Source: an uncultured Deferribacteres bacterium (GTDB taxonomy: Bacteria > Zhuqueibacterota > JdFR-76 > DREG01). Taken from it: a stretch of DNA of 64,000 nucleotides. A model generated the notes under the pieces. The model saw nothing but the letters and a program-made list of their open reading frames with translations, was not told where the DNA came from and did not search any database. A program made the position numbers and the translations under genes. The stretch spans positions 1 through 64,000 of the forward strand of contig CAJVYQ010000014.1 of NCBI GenBank assembly GCA_913009825.1, written 5' to 3'. Shown here piece by piece: positions 27,393-36,928 of the stretch (positions are counted from its first letter, which is position 1; each line of letters opens with the position of its first letter).

Positions 27393-28835
27393 TCATGCAG
27401 TCTTCGCAGACAGGGTCATAATCCTGTCCAATTCATTTTGAACCTCGCTGTCTAACGGTTCAACCTTATGAGAGGACAAAAGATTTTCTACCCGTTTGTG
27501 CGCCCGATGCAAGAGTGAATCGGCTCCGCTGATAAGCCAGTCCTGTAAATTCCTTCTCTCGATAACCGGATCGGGGAAATAGAATTCTTTGCGAAAAAGT
27601 TTTAGGGTGTTCGGCGAAGTCAGAAAAAAATCGCCTTCATAAATATCCCCATAAAGATCGGCGGCGAATATCTCCCCGTGCGCAAAAATTCCCGATCTAA
27701 GTCGTAACACCTGCCCGCAGATTTCATGATCGACAACCAGTTTTTCCAACGACTGACAGCTTTCAAAATCCAGCATTCCCGGGCCGGAAACAACATTGAT
27801 CCCCGCAAGTGCCGCCAATGCGGCTCCTATGCCGGTTTCAAATCCGGCCTGCGCATCCAACATTTTTGCGTCGGAAAGCGCCATGTAAGCGTGGGTGGGC
27901 ATTCCCAACTGACGGCCAATCTGAGCATACGCAGAATCGATCATCATTGTTTCAACTGCTCCCATCGGGGTGGTTCCGGTGCGCATATCAAAAGCAGCGG
28001 GAGAGCCGCCAAAAATGATGGGCGCGCCCGGCTTCGTCAGTTGATGAATCACCACGCCGCTGAGATTTTCCGCCGTTAACTGCACCAGTGCGCCCAAAAT
28101 GGTTACCGGCGCAGTTGCCCCGGTCAACGGCATGGAAACCAGTTCCGCCGGAATTCCGGATTCGGCGCATGCCATCAAATCATGACAGGTTAAATTGCTC
28201 CATTTCAACGGAGGCGAAGGGCAACAGTCAAAAATAGCCAGCGGCCTTTCCCGTAAGGCCTGTTCCGAACCGCGCACAGCCACCAGCATCTCTTTCATTG
28301 CTGAAAATCCATCCAAACTGAATGTGCCGGTGATCACCGGCTTGCGGCCAAATTGCAAAGCAAGGTACAGACGGTAACGATCGGATATGGTTTCCGGCAC
28401 ATCGGAAGCGATTAATCCGGTGCTTTGCGCAGCAAAATTCGGCAAAGCATCAACCAATGTAATAAAATTCCGCACATCCTTTGTTGTTGCTTTCCGGGAA
28501 CGGTTCGTATGAAAATCAAGGAGATGCAGGGCGGCAGAGCCCGGATTAAAATACACATTCTGCCCGCCCACATTCATACTTAACTTTCCGGCACGGTCAA
28601 AAACCTCAATTCCCTTTGGTACTGTTTTTAGGGCCGTATCTATAATATCCCGTGAAAATCGAACCGTGTTTTTCGACCGGTCTACCGATAATCCATGATC
28701 ACTCAACAGATGTAAAGCCTCCTCATTTTCAACCATTACACCCACTTTCTGCAGAACATCTCTGGCTTCATCGATAATTTTCAGGACAACCGGTTCGCTC
28801 AGGAGATGCAATTTGGGAACGGTTATTTTATGCAT
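27393..28835 (-). CDS. Trimethylamine methyltransferase family (MttB-like) protein, non-pyrrolysine
   Basis: A 480-aa TIM-barrel methyltransferase of the MttB superfamily (Pfam MTTB). Motifs visible: GGSPAAFDMRTGTTPMGAVE and GAAEALAALAG-like GAALAALAGINVVSGPGML. There is no in-frame amber codon, so it is a non-Pyl member, a group that includes glycine-betaine, proline-betaine and carnitine demethylases. Such enzymes pass the methyl to a corrinoid protein; none is beside it, nor an activating ATPase. It begins 34 bp downstream of a decayed GTPase gene. The substrate is unknown. Confidence 0.85.
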   Translation of the reverse strand: MHKITVPKLHLLSEPVVLKIIDEARDVLQKVGVMVENEEALHLLSDHGLSVDRSKNTVRFSRDIIDTALKTVPKGIEVFDRAGKLSMNVGGQNVYFNPGSAALHLLDFHTNRSRKATTKDVRNFITLVDALPNFAAQSTGLIASDVPETISDRYRLYLALQFGRKPVITGTFSLDGFSAMKEMLVAVRGSEQALRERPLAIFDCCPSPPLKWSNLTCHDLMACAESGIPAELVSMPLTGATAPVTILGALVQLTAENLSGVVIHQLTKPGAPIIFGGSPAAFDMRTGTTPMGAVETMMIDSAYAQIGRQLGMPTHAYMALSDAKMLDAQAGFETGIGAALAALAGINVVSGPGMLDFESCQSLEKLVVDHEICGQVLRLRSGIFAHGEIFAADLYGDIYEGDFFLTSPNTLKLFRKEFYFPDPVIERRNLQDWLISGADSLLHRAHKRVENLLSSHKVEPLDSEVQNELDRIMTLSAKTA

Positions 28836-28869
28836 TTTTTCCTCCTTTTTTTAAGAACCATACCCTACT

Positions 28870-29469
28870 TCAAATATGAAGTTCAACAATGTCGCCATCC
28901 ATCAACTGATATTCACTGGTCACTCTCTGCCCGTCATACTTGCTATGACATCACACCCGGGCATAACACAAATGGCTGGCAAACTCACAATGAACCGAAA
29001 CAGCCAGATCAAACAAGGTACTATTCTGCGGGAGAATAAACGGTTCATTTTTATCCACCGGTTTTCCCGGCGGTTTGGAAAACACCCGGACAATTTTCAA
29101 ACCGGAAAACAGGGCTTTGGCAAATTCATTAAGCCTATCTTTATGATAGACAGACAACGGATGGATTTCCATTTCCTCGCCGTACATTTCCATCAGGAAA
29201 TTCAGAATTTCTACATCCGGGTTAGAATCAATTTTGTTGCAAAACAGGATGCTCCCGATAAAAGCGATGCTGACATTGCCGGGTTCTTCCGGAACATTTC
29301 GAACCGTTGCAATCTTTTTGTCCTGTAATATTTCCCTTGTTTTTTCCACCTGTGCCGGCGGATCGGCTGCCGGGGCATTAACAATCAGTGCAACCAAATC
29401 CGCGTTCCCCGGAAAATCTCTGTGATCCTCCATGTCTGTATCGTGAGACAGCGGCGGGAAAAGCGGAAA
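28870..29469 (-). pseudogene. Remnant of a TGS-domain (DRG/Obg-like) GTPase
   Basis: An open frame of about 160 aa (29433 to 28951) encodes the G4 region (LFCNKID), a TGS-type segment (FSKPPGKPVDKNEPFILPQNSTL, quoted in outline) and stops in the motif LCYARV-stop. The reading frame continues past the TGA (28951-28953) as CHSKYDGQRVTSEYQLMDGDIVELH, then a TGA at 28870-28872. In relatives this place reads ARVWG...DGQRVG...DGDVVELH, so TGA replaces the Trp codon. G1-G3 are missing: the sequence begins in frame directly behind the lysophospholipase stop (FPPLSHDTDMED). It is a 5'-deleted and nonsense-mutated gene. Confidence 0.75.
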
Positions 29470-30309
29470 TTACAAATGTTGAAGAATCCATCTTTCCAGA
29501 TCATCGAAAACCACGGCGCTATCTCTTTCATTGAACGATTCATGATAGAAGCCATCATAAATAAGCAGCTTTTTATCCTGCAAACGAATTTTTTCAAAGA
29601 TCTTTCCGGCACCATCCGGGTGAACAATCAGGTCATCAGAACCCTGAATCAGAAGTAGCGGGAGAGGAAAATTTGGCGCTAACTCCTGAGCGTCTTTCAT
29701 TGCCTGCAACATTTCCGTGAACAATCTGAAACTGATTTTGTTATGTACCAAAGGATCCTGCTTGTATTTCTCAACAATCTGCGTGTCATGCGACAACCAG
29801 GCAGGATCCAAACCATTTGGCTGTGTGAGAGCAGGAAAAAGTTTCGAGAAAACTTTTCCGATGAAGGTTTTTAATCCCGGTACTTCCATGGTCAATTGAA
29901 AAACAGGTGCGGAGAGGATAACACCTTTAAAATACTTTTTATACTGCAACGCCACGTGAAAACCAATCAATCCTCCCATGCTGTGGCCTAACAGAAACAT
30001 GGGGATCCCTTCAATTCCCGGATAATGAATGTTTTTTAACGCATGTTCAATATCTTCATAATAATGTTCGAACCGTTCGATATGCCCGCGCTTTCCGCCG
30101 GATTTGCCAAATCCCGGTAAATCGATCGCTATAAATTGAAAGCCACGGGGCGAGAGCGCCTCGACCAGGCGTTCGTACCGTCCGCTATGCTCCCCCAAAC
30201 CGTGAATGATAAAAACGGCGGCTTTGGGTTCAACCTCGGACCACCAGCACCGGTAAAATATTTTCAAATTTCTTTTTGTGGTCAGGTAATTTTCAATATG
30301 CTTCTTCAT
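29470..30309 (-). CDS. Monoacylglycerol lipase / lysophospholipase-like alpha/beta hydrolase
   Basis: A 279-aa serine hydrolase. Oxyanion loop HGLGEHSGRY near residue 33, nucleophile elbow GHSMGG near residue 105, acid in GSDDLIVHPDG and His in FYHESFNE form the triad. It fits the PldB/monoglyceride lipase family acting on lysolipids or monoacylglycerols. The start at 30309 has GAGGAC five bases upstream and is 20 bp after the preceding gene, which favours it over a longer form starting inside that gene. Its stop directly abuts the in-frame remnant of a GTPase gene. Confidence 0.88.
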   Translation of the reverse strand: MKKHIENYLTTKRNLKIFYRCWWSEVEPKAAVFIIHGLGEHSGRYERLVEALSPRGFQFIAIDLPGFGKSGGKRGHIERFEHYYEDIEHALKNIHYPGIEGIPMFLLGHSMGGLIGFHVALQYKKYFKGVILSAPVFQLTMEVPGLKTFIGKVFSKLFPALTQPNGLDPAWLSHDTQIVEKYKQDPLVHNKISFRLFTEMLQAMKDAQELAPNFPLPLLLIQGSDDLIVHPDGAGKIFEKIRLQDKKLLIYDGFYHESFNERDSAVVFDDLERWILQHL

Positions 30310-30329
30310 TTTGTCCTCGATAATTTTAA

Positions 30330-31016
30330 TTAATCTTCTTTGTTGAATTGTTTTGGATAACGTTTTCCCAACACAAACTCTTTCCCATCCCATAATACCG
30401 GGATGCCGCGAATAAGGCAAAAAATCAAAGCGGAATAAGCGAGAACCTGTCCCACAATAAAAAAAATAATCAGCAATGAATGGGATAAATTCCAGTATCC
30501 GGCAGATATCCCTTTGTTAATCGCGATCAAACCTCCCAACCAACTAAATGATAAAACTTTGGCCACCGCATAAGACGACCGGCTGAAGGGAGAGCTTACC
30601 AAAAATCGCGTTAGCTTAGACCGCATCATGGTTTTCTTACCAAACGGAGTTTTCCCTTCCGAAAAAGCCAGACTGCGCACCATATCCACCAAAAATCCAC
30701 GGGTGACAATGATAATTGGAATCCAAAAGCTGATATCGCCATGGGCGGCAAAAAATATCCAAAATGTATTTTCCACAATTCTGTCGCCGGCAATATCCAG
30801 CAATGCACCAAAATCCGATGCTACATTTAATTTACGGGCAAGATAGCCATCCAGCGAATCCATGTAAATGACAACAATGGTTAGAAAAAAGGCGATGACG
30901 GCAAAAATTTCAGTTAATGTAAAAAACCAAATCGTGACAAAAACCAGCACCACCCGAAAAATGCTGACAATATTGGCTGTTAGAGGAGCAATTTGGGGTG
31001 TAATTTTTTTTGTCAT
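30330..31016 (-). CDS. CDP-alcohol phosphatidyltransferase family protein
   Basis: A 228-aa integral membrane enzyme with about six hydrophobic segments. The complete motif DG-x2-AR-x8-G-x3-D-x3-D is seen in DSLDGYLARKL and FGALLDIAGD near residues 53-78. It transfers a phosphatidyl group from CDP-diacylglycerol to an alcohol (glycerophosphate, serine, inositol or similar). It is upstream of the lysophospholipase with 20 bp between, so the pair may act in phospholipid remodelling. Confidence 0.9.
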   Translation of the reverse strand: MTKKITPQIAPLTANIVSIFRVVLVFVTIWFFTLTEIFAVIAFFLTIVVIYMDSLDGYLARKLNVASDFGALLDIAGDRIVENTFWIFFAAHGDISFWIPIIIVTRGFLVDMVRSLAFSEGKTPFGKKTMMRSKLTRFLVSSPFSRSSYAVAKVLSFSWLGGLIAINKGISAGYWNLSHSLLIIFFIVGQVLAYSALIFCLIRGIPVLWDGKEFVLGKRYPKQFNKED

Positions 31017-31610
31017 GAATTACACTCTCAATTAGTACGTATTAACAACGTATAAAACGATGTACCGGCAAATGTTTCAAAAACTTATTAAATGGTCGAA
31101 AGGCTTAATTAGTGCCTGAACGAAAACACTCTTTTTGTCATTTCGATCCGCCAAAAGGCGGAGAGAAATCTGTTTAACCCTTTGTATACAGATTCCTCAA
31201 CTCCGCTATGCTTCGCTCGGAATGACATATTTTACGAGTTTTCGTTCAGACACTAATTAAAGAAATAAATTCTGGATAAAAAATCAAGGAGATTCTAACC
31301 CGAATAATACATAGTATTTTTAAAGGAACTCGGGATAACCTTAATTATTCAATAAGTTGGGATAATTTAAAAACTAAAGTTTGATGCACTCGCAAAAAGT
31401 TTAAAATATTTGTTATGTGTCCATATATGGTAGATAATGAAATATTTTCAATACTATATATTGATCTTATATGCCATTTCTTGACTTTTTACGAGTTCGA
31501 CAAGTTTGAAATGGCAATTTTAATTTTTTAATAATTCTATGTATAAATCTGTTTCAGATAATTTATGAAGAATTCAGGTTAGAGAAAAAGATGACAGGAC
31601 AGTTATCTTT
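31017..31610. other. Non-coding region with a family 1 element
   Basis: A 594-bp gap. It includes the MITE-like element at 31104-31260, and beyond it only AT-rich sequence with another ccttaattattc motif near 31335, as seen at 27183. No gene is supported. Confidence 0.5.
31104..31260. repeat. MITE-like element, family 1, copy B
   Basis: A 157-bp element with near-perfect inverted ends: ttaattagtgcctgaacgaa at the left and ttcgttcagacactaattaa at the right. The ends match copy A at 727-857. TTAA at both edges may be a target duplication. The interior holds atttcgatccgcc...ggcgg and tcattc/gaatgaca arms, so the whole can fold as one hairpin. Confidence 0.85.
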
Positions 31611-31919
31611 TCATGGTTGACGCAATACCCCATAATGATCATAAAATGGCTCACCGAGTTCCCTCAAAAATCCGTAATGATCATAAAATGGTTCTCCGGG
31701 CTTACGCAATCTGCCATAATGATCATAAAATGGCTCACCGGGTTGACGTAAAATATCATAATGATCAAGGAACACACCACTTACAGGCTTCTTACCTGAT
31801 TTACCATTTTCCTTTGGGACTGCAGGTTTGCGCAGGCACCCGTAATGATCATAGAATACCTCACCCGGTTTACGAAGCCTACCATAATGATCATAATAAG
31901 CTTCAGTTGTTGAATACAT
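31611..31919 (-). CDS. Small protein of tandem 14-residue YDHYG repeats
   Basis: A 102-aa protein made almost entirely of a 14-residue unit with consensus GEPFYDHYGRLRKP. Two units lie at the N-terminus, then a linker (KENGKSGKKPVSG), then four units. The DNA repeats at 42 bp and each copy contains the palindrome tgatca. A strong ribosome-binding site (GGAGGGAG) lies four bases upstream of the ATG, supporting translation. It has no signal peptide. The spaced Tyr/Asp/Gly/Arg pattern suggests a small beta-hairpin repeat, reminiscent of beta-flower or RHS-like repeats, but I recognise no named family. Confidence 0.6.
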   Translation of the reverse strand: MYSTTEAYYDHYGRLRKPGEVFYDHYGCLRKPAVPKENGKSGKKPVSGVFLDHYDILRQPGEPFYDHYGRLRKPGEPFYDHYGFLRELGEPFYDHYGVLRQP

Positions 31920-32405
31920 ACTCCCTCCGGGAAGTTTACACGACTACTTTACCCCGACAAAAAGGTACTATTTTTTTAAAGGTCAAAATTTTGTTTTTCT
32001 ATTATGGACTCCTCCCTTTCATTTTTTGTCGCTTTTTGAAGCAAAAAATGATATATGAATCTATTTGAAGCAGTTTATTGCTCCAAAGCGCCCAGTTCCG
32101 TTGGGATTTCTATAAAAGGCAAAATCTATACCCATTATTCAAAAAAGATATTGAATTGGGCATACAAACCCTATTTTTATACTCCTCTGTTAGCCGTCTA
32201 ATTTTTATTTTACCTTCCGGTGGTATGGCACAAAAACGTCATTCGATGTGCACAAAAATAATTGCAAGATCCATCTATGGATAAATAAAGATAGGACAAA
32301 ATGTTAGAAAAATCACCCCAAAAATCACTTTGCCTGGAGTTTAAAAAAAATCCGACCCCTAAAATTAAACGGAGCTCATGAATGTAAGGTCTCTCTTTAA
32401 CCAGG
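31920..32405. other. Intergenic, nothing recognised
   Basis: A 486-bp AT-rich gap. Short frames in it look like chance. It should contain the promoter for the repeat protein (minus strand, just above 31919). There is no T-tract terminator visible for the long operon that ends at 32406. Confidence 0.45.
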
Positions 32406-35400
32406 TTACTTCGCCACACTCGCGGAAAATTTCAGAACCTGGTTTTGTTCCCTGTTACCAAGGAAGATGGAAGCTTTACTGCCATACTTGTCGATGCCAA
32501 ATGAATAGACCGACCCGGGTGTTAAAGAAGTTGTTTCCGTGCCGATCACTGTTTCGATGTAATTTCCATCCAAATCGCAACGATGGATCCCATATCGATC
32601 CGCGATCAGGAGAAATGGCGTACGATAAATATGAATTTTGCCTCCCGCAGAAGAGATATCAAAACCCTGAGAATCCTCTTCTACTGCGATACGGGTTGGG
32701 AAAACAAATTTTGCCATTTCCCCCTGTCGATCTGCAGTATTACGGCCAAAGCCACCAAAATACCGGATATAATTACCAATACTGTCAAATACAACGACCC
32801 TGTGTGTAGCAAAATCGGTGATGTAAATATTGCCCCGGGAATCAAGCGTAATCCCTTCCGGTTCATTCAACCGGCCGGCATCATAACCGGTAAAACGTAA
32901 GGGAAACAATTCATTACCTTCCGTTTGTGACCCGGAGACATCATAGCGTAACAATGCCTTTTTATTCCTCACATCGATCACATAAAACTCATGGCTTTGG
33001 GGATTGTAAACCGCATCTCTTAGCTGGATTTGGCTGCTCAGATCATTGAAAAGTTTTGAGTCGGGTGGTAACTCGATACCGTTTCGATGAATGATCATAT
33101 TTCGGTCGAATCGTTGAAGGAAAGAAGCAGATTGGAGTGGCATGCCATTAAAAGTAGCGGGACGGAAAACAACTTTTTCAGAAAGAGGCACAGACATGCT
33201 CTGTTTGCCCGGCATTAATACATCGAACTCCTTTTTATAAATGTAGAAATTTTCTTTGTCGATGGTCAGAATAACATGGGCTCCTACATTCAATACCGAA
33301 GAACGAAAATGATTTTGGGAAATTTCCGTCAGGTCTTTCCCGTTTATGTCCACTTTGATTGCAGAAGCGGATGGTTGCGGCAACATGACAAAAATATCCA
33401 CAACGGATGTTTCCCGGCGTAACAGTTCATTAATTATTCCCGGGACCGCTTTGACGGAACGTTTTCTAAAAATTGAACTAACCGGCACGGCGCTGGCCAG
33501 ATAAACTTCGGATTTTGGCAGGGCATACTTTTTAAGCAGGTCCAAACTTTGACGCAGATATTGGAAGCGCAGAAATTTCCGGTCCGCTAATTGTTCATAA
33601 GATTGATCGAACAGACGATCCGGAAAAACCACATTTTGGATGTTTAATCCTTTCAATTCTTTGCTGCCGTCCGCTTTATTTTCGCAGAGATTAATAGCGG
33701 CGTCCGCGTTAAGATACCAAAATTTACCATCGGGGATATTTTGAGTTTTCTGCTTGATAATTTCGTAACATGTTTTTGCTGCATTTCCATAGCCGTTTTC
33801 CCGGAGAATTTCGGCAAAATAATATAAAGAGCGCAAACTGTGTTTTTTATTAATCAGATCCCGGAAAATCTTTTTTGCCTTCGTATATTGCTCAGCGAAA
33901 AACAGACTTCTCCCCTGAATATACCTGGCTTCAAATTGATAGGGTGCGATTACTTTGGCTAATAAATTAGCTGATTCTTCAAAAATTTTCTTTTTATTAC
34001 CCTCATCCCCCTGTATTTCAGCTTCCAGCGATTTGGCAATACCCTGGTAAAACGCAGTTTCATTAGATTTTTTAAAACCTGTGTAATAAAAAATACTGTT
34101 CAATTGATTTATATAATGTAATCGATTTTTTCCGCCTACTGTTGCCGCTTGCCGGAGAAGATATTGGATAATCGCCGCAGCTTCCTTAAACCAATCAGGA
34201 GAGTTTCCGCCCTGGAGAACATTTTGCCAAACATCATACCCCAGTTCTAATTTTGTAAGTTGCTTTAAAAGGTGAGTTTGTAATTTCAGCGATTCTTCCG
34301 TTGGCTGAAATTGATTGAGATATTTTTCCAGTTCGTGTAGTCTGCTATTATTATCGCGGGCCCCTTCCAAAAACAGCAGTCCCCGCCAATATCTGGCATA
34401 ATCCATGAGAATGGAAACACGGGAATCGGTACTTTGATTTAGATTCCGCTGCACAAAAGTATTCAGATTTTCAATCCCGGTCGGTTGATGAACGATAAAT
34501 TGAACTGCACCAAGCCAAAAATAAGCTTCAACAATTCCCCGGGAATTATTTTCCGGCAGCGCCTGAAAATAAAAACTTCGTTTATCGTTCTGATATAAAT
34601 TAAAAAAACTCTCATTCTCATCAATTTGCGAAGTATTGTGATCGGCAGTACCAAAACGGAATCGAACTTCTTTGGCCAACTCCGCTAAATTAACTTTGCG
34701 AATGACATCTATAAATTTTTTCTTGTCCTCATATTGCGAAGTTGAAAAATAGATGTTCAGCCATTTCATTGCCTCTGCATATTTTAAGAATCCACCATAC
34801 GCCTGGGGAACACCTGAATATTTGGCAAAAAGATTCCCATAACGTGTCTGACGAAAGAAATACAATGCGGTTGCCGAAGCAGAAGCTTGCTTGCGGCTAT
34901 CAACCAGATTGGCAAACATAGCTTCAGAAATCACCTGATAAATCTTCCCCGTTTGAAATTTAATATCATTCAACCTGATGTCGGCAGTAATTTTAAACAA
35001 CGGTGAAGCAGTGGATCGTGATAATACTTTATTAAATTGGGCGGCTCCGTCCTGAAAAACAGACAATATCTTGTTGACTTCCAACTGAGTAAGAGATGCT
35101 GCCAGCGTATTAAACTTTCTGATAATTCCTTCCCTGAACCGTGATTCACCAGCCATGAGATAAGATTGCAGCAATACGGAATCCGGAGCATCCGCCGATA
35201 CTTTTAAAAAATTTATATAGGCGTTATCCAATTCTACATCCGGTTGTTCCCCTGTTTCTGCCCGTCTGAAATAACACCAACCTCTTTTCAACTGGGAGGC
35301 ATAGTAGATTTTAGGATAACGTTGTTTAAGGGATGAATATTTCAAAACCCCCTGAAAGGCCTTATAAGCCTGGCGGAAAGCATCCCGGGACTTACCGATC

Positions 35401-35639
35401 TGCTGTTCTTCCATCCCAAGATTGTAATAGGATTCCGCTAAATAATAAGTGGCAATATCCTGGCTCTCCGGGTGTTCGCTAATCCATGATTTTATTTCTG
35501 TGATTGCGGATTTGTAATCACCATTATTAAAAAAGTTCATTCCGGCAGATTTTGTGAACTCCTGGGCAAAAATCCCGGATAATGGGAACAGCAAGAAAAG
35601 AGTGAAAAAAATAAATATTTTTACTGCCTTTTTCGGCAT
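32406..35639 (-). CDS. Exported TPR/NHL-repeat protein, last gene of the envelope operon
   Basis: A 1077-aa protein with a cleavable signal (MPKKAVKIFIFFTLFLLFPLSG, cleavage after FAQ). Residues ~30-650 are helical TPR-like repeats. Residues ~700-850 are beta-rich. The C-terminal ~200 residues form an NHL-type beta-propeller, with blocks such as LNEPEGITLDSRGNIYITDF and RVVVFDSIGNYIRYFGGFG. Such proteins are usually periplasmic or surface scaffolds. It starts 34 bp after the TonB-like gene and closes the seven-gene run. Confidence 0.8.
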   Translation of the reverse strand: MPKKAVKIFIFFTLFLLFPLSGIFAQEFTKSAGMNFFNNGDYKSAITEIKSWISEHPESQDIATYYLAESYYNLGMEEQQIGKSRDAFRQAYKAFQGVLKYSSLKQRYPKIYYASQLKRGWCYFRRAETGEQPDVELDNAYINFLKVSADAPDSVLLQSYLMAGESRFREGIIRKFNTLAASLTQLEVNKILSVFQDGAAQFNKVLSRSTASPLFKITADIRLNDIKFQTGKIYQVISEAMFANLVDSRKQASASATALYFFRQTRYGNLFAKYSGVPQAYGGFLKYAEAMKWLNIYFSTSQYEDKKKFIDVIRKVNLAELAKEVRFRFGTADHNTSQIDENESFFNLYQNDKRSFYFQALPENNSRGIVEAYFWLGAVQFIVHQPTGIENLNTFVQRNLNQSTDSRVSILMDYARYWRGLLFLEGARDNNSRLHELEKYLNQFQPTEESLKLQTHLLKQLTKLELGYDVWQNVLQGGNSPDWFKEAAAIIQYLLRQAATVGGKNRLHYINQLNSIFYYTGFKKSNETAFYQGIAKSLEAEIQGDEGNKKKIFEESANLLAKVIAPYQFEARYIQGRSLFFAEQYTKAKKIFRDLINKKHSLRSLYYFAEILRENGYGNAAKTCYEIIKQKTQNIPDGKFWYLNADAAINLCENKADGSKELKGLNIQNVVFPDRLFDQSYEQLADRKFLRFQYLRQSLDLLKKYALPKSEVYLASAVPVSSIFRKRSVKAVPGIINELLRRETSVVDIFVMLPQPSASAIKVDINGKDLTEISQNHFRSSVLNVGAHVILTIDKENFYIYKKEFDVLMPGKQSMSVPLSEKVVFRPATFNGMPLQSASFLQRFDRNMIIHRNGIELPPDSKLFNDLSSQIQLRDAVYNPQSHEFYVIDVRNKKALLRYDVSGSQTEGNELFPLRFTGYDAGRLNEPEGITLDSRGNIYITDFATHRVVVFDSIGNYIRYFGGFGRNTADRQGEMAKFVFPTRIAVEEDSQGFDISSAGGKIHIYRTPFLLIADRYGIHRCDLDGNYIETVIGTETTSLTPGSVYSFGIDKYGSKASIFLGNREQNQVLKFSASVAK

Positions 35640-35673
35640 ATTTTATCTCCCAAAAAATATAAAATCAAAAAGG

Positions 35674-36264
35674 TTACCAACTAATGATTTTCACTTCGTT
35701 CCGTTTCAGACCATTTTCAATCATATATAAACGGCCCACTTTGATTGGAGTATCCGGATCTACCCCTTCTTTCCGTCTTAATTTTGAGATATCGATGGTC
35801 AATTTTTTGCCAATTGCTCCCACATTAAAGCGAATTGTGATAGGTCCTTCTTTATAAGGTTTAAAAGCCCAGGTTTGTAAAACCCGACCAACCATCTCCC
35901 CAGCCTTGGTATGCCCCGGGCAACGTACATCACTGATCGGATTAAAATTTAACGAACCGTCCGGTCCAACATTGGCTTTAATTTTCACCTCCGCAGTAAG
36001 GTCGATACTTTTCAATTCTGCCCAATCCAAACTTTTAATATTTGGTTTGGACATATCGATGGCAAAGATAAGAGGTCTGATAATAGGTCCGGTCAGGATT
36101 AAACTCTGAGTGCCGGGTCTTTCCGGAGGAACTTCAATTTCCTCAACCTGCCCTAAATCTCCATCGTCTGCGGGCAAGCGTGACATGGCAATCATATAAT
36201 ATGAAATGGCCACCGCTAAAATTAATGCAACCGCGCCCAAAAAAATCAGAAAAATTTTTTTCAA
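35674..36264 (-). CDS. TonB-like membrane-anchored protein
   Basis: A 196-aa protein with a single N-terminal membrane helix (IFLIFLGAVALILAVAISYYMIA), a short acidic linker with Pro (EEIEVPPERPG) and a C-terminal TonB-like domain at ~85-155, where GRVLQTWAFKPYKEGPITIRF matches the TonB_C pattern ...sW.f.P....G. The usual long Pro-Lys spacer is missing, so it might not span the periplasm alone. It follows two exbD genes, supporting a role as force transducer. Confidence 0.75.
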   Translation of the reverse strand: MKKIFLIFLGAVALILAVAISYYMIAMSRLPADDGDLGQVEEIEVPPERPGTQSLILTGPIIRPLIFAIDMSKPNIKSLDWAELKSIDLTAEVKIKANVGPDGSLNFNPISDVRCPGHTKAGEMVGRVLQTWAFKPYKEGPITIRFNVGAIGKKLTIDISKLRRKEGVDPDTPIKVGRLYMIENGLKRNEVKIISW

Positions 36265-36291
36265 TTTTAAACCCTTTTTTCAAAGTTGCTG

Positions 36292-36924
36292 TTAAAATTG
36301 AATTACAACATTTCTGCGCAAAACGCTTCCTTCCCGTACCATCTTTTTTTCAATACTTTTGCTGTTTCTGATATCATCGATGGTTCCGCCAACACATCCG
36401 TATTGAATATTTTTATACTTTGTTCTCGATAAAATTTCCACCACATCAATAACTACAGCATAGGGCAATTCATCCGGACATCTTATCATGGCAAAATATT
36501 TTTCTTCCGGATGTGCATCCGCCTGGGTAACTAACGTCATAAGTTTAGCTTTAAGAAAGTTCCCACTGCCATCTTGCGAAATAATCGGATATGTATTTTT
36601 TGTGATGATTAATTCCTTTTTTTGCTGCAGACGCTGGGCAACACTCATAAATGTTTTCTTATCAATCTGAGTGATCTCTTTCACCAATTTCTCCGTTACA
36701 AAAGGATCGATATACAAAAACGAATTCTCATCAATCAATTGAATGAGAACCTGGGCATAACCCGGCTCATTTTTGGGAGTAGGGATGAATATTCTTCTTT
36801 CTTCATTAGGTAGAGAAGCGAAAAAGATCGACACGAGAAAAAAGATTAACAAAATAAACACAACATCCATCAGGGAGATCAGTTGCATTTTTTTGTTTGT
36901 GCTGTTCTCTTTTCTAAACGCCAC
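36292..36924 (-). CDS. ExbD/TolR-family protein, copy 2
   Basis: A 210-aa proton-channel subunit with a short cytoplasmic N-terminus, one membrane helix containing the conserved Asp20 (LISLMDVVFILLIFFLV) and a periplasmic domain longer than in ordinary ExbD. Located 4 bp after the other exbD gene. It pairs with the ExbB-like protein to form a proton-motive-force-driven motor. Confidence 0.87.
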   Translation of the reverse strand: MAFRKENSTNKKMQLISLMDVVFILLIFFLVSIFFASLPNEERRIFIPTPKNEPGYAQVLIQLIDENSFLYIDPFVTEKLVKEITQIDKKTFMSVAQRLQQKKELIITKNTYPIISQDGSGNFLKAKLMTLVTQADAHPEEKYFAMIRCPDELPYAVVIDVVEILSRTKYKNIQYGCVGGTIDDIRNSKSIEKKMVREGSVLRRNVVIQF

Positions 36925-36928
36925 AATA

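Noticed and set aside
27393-28835. Pyrrolysine-containing MttB
   Set aside because: There is no in-frame amber codon within the gene, which is open from start to stop.
28951-28953. In-frame TGA as selenocysteine codon in the TGS remnant
   Set aside because: Relatives have Trp at this place and the gene also lacks its G1-G3 part. No SECIS-like element is seen, so a nonsense mutation is simpler.
31611-31800. 42-bp spaced repeats as a CRISPR array
   Set aside because: The repeats are contiguous with no spacers and encode the 14-residue protein unit in frame with a good ribosome-binding site.
32078-32284. 68-aa frame on the plus strand
   Set aside because: No ribosome-binding site, no recognisable domain and low-complexity AT-rich surroundings.
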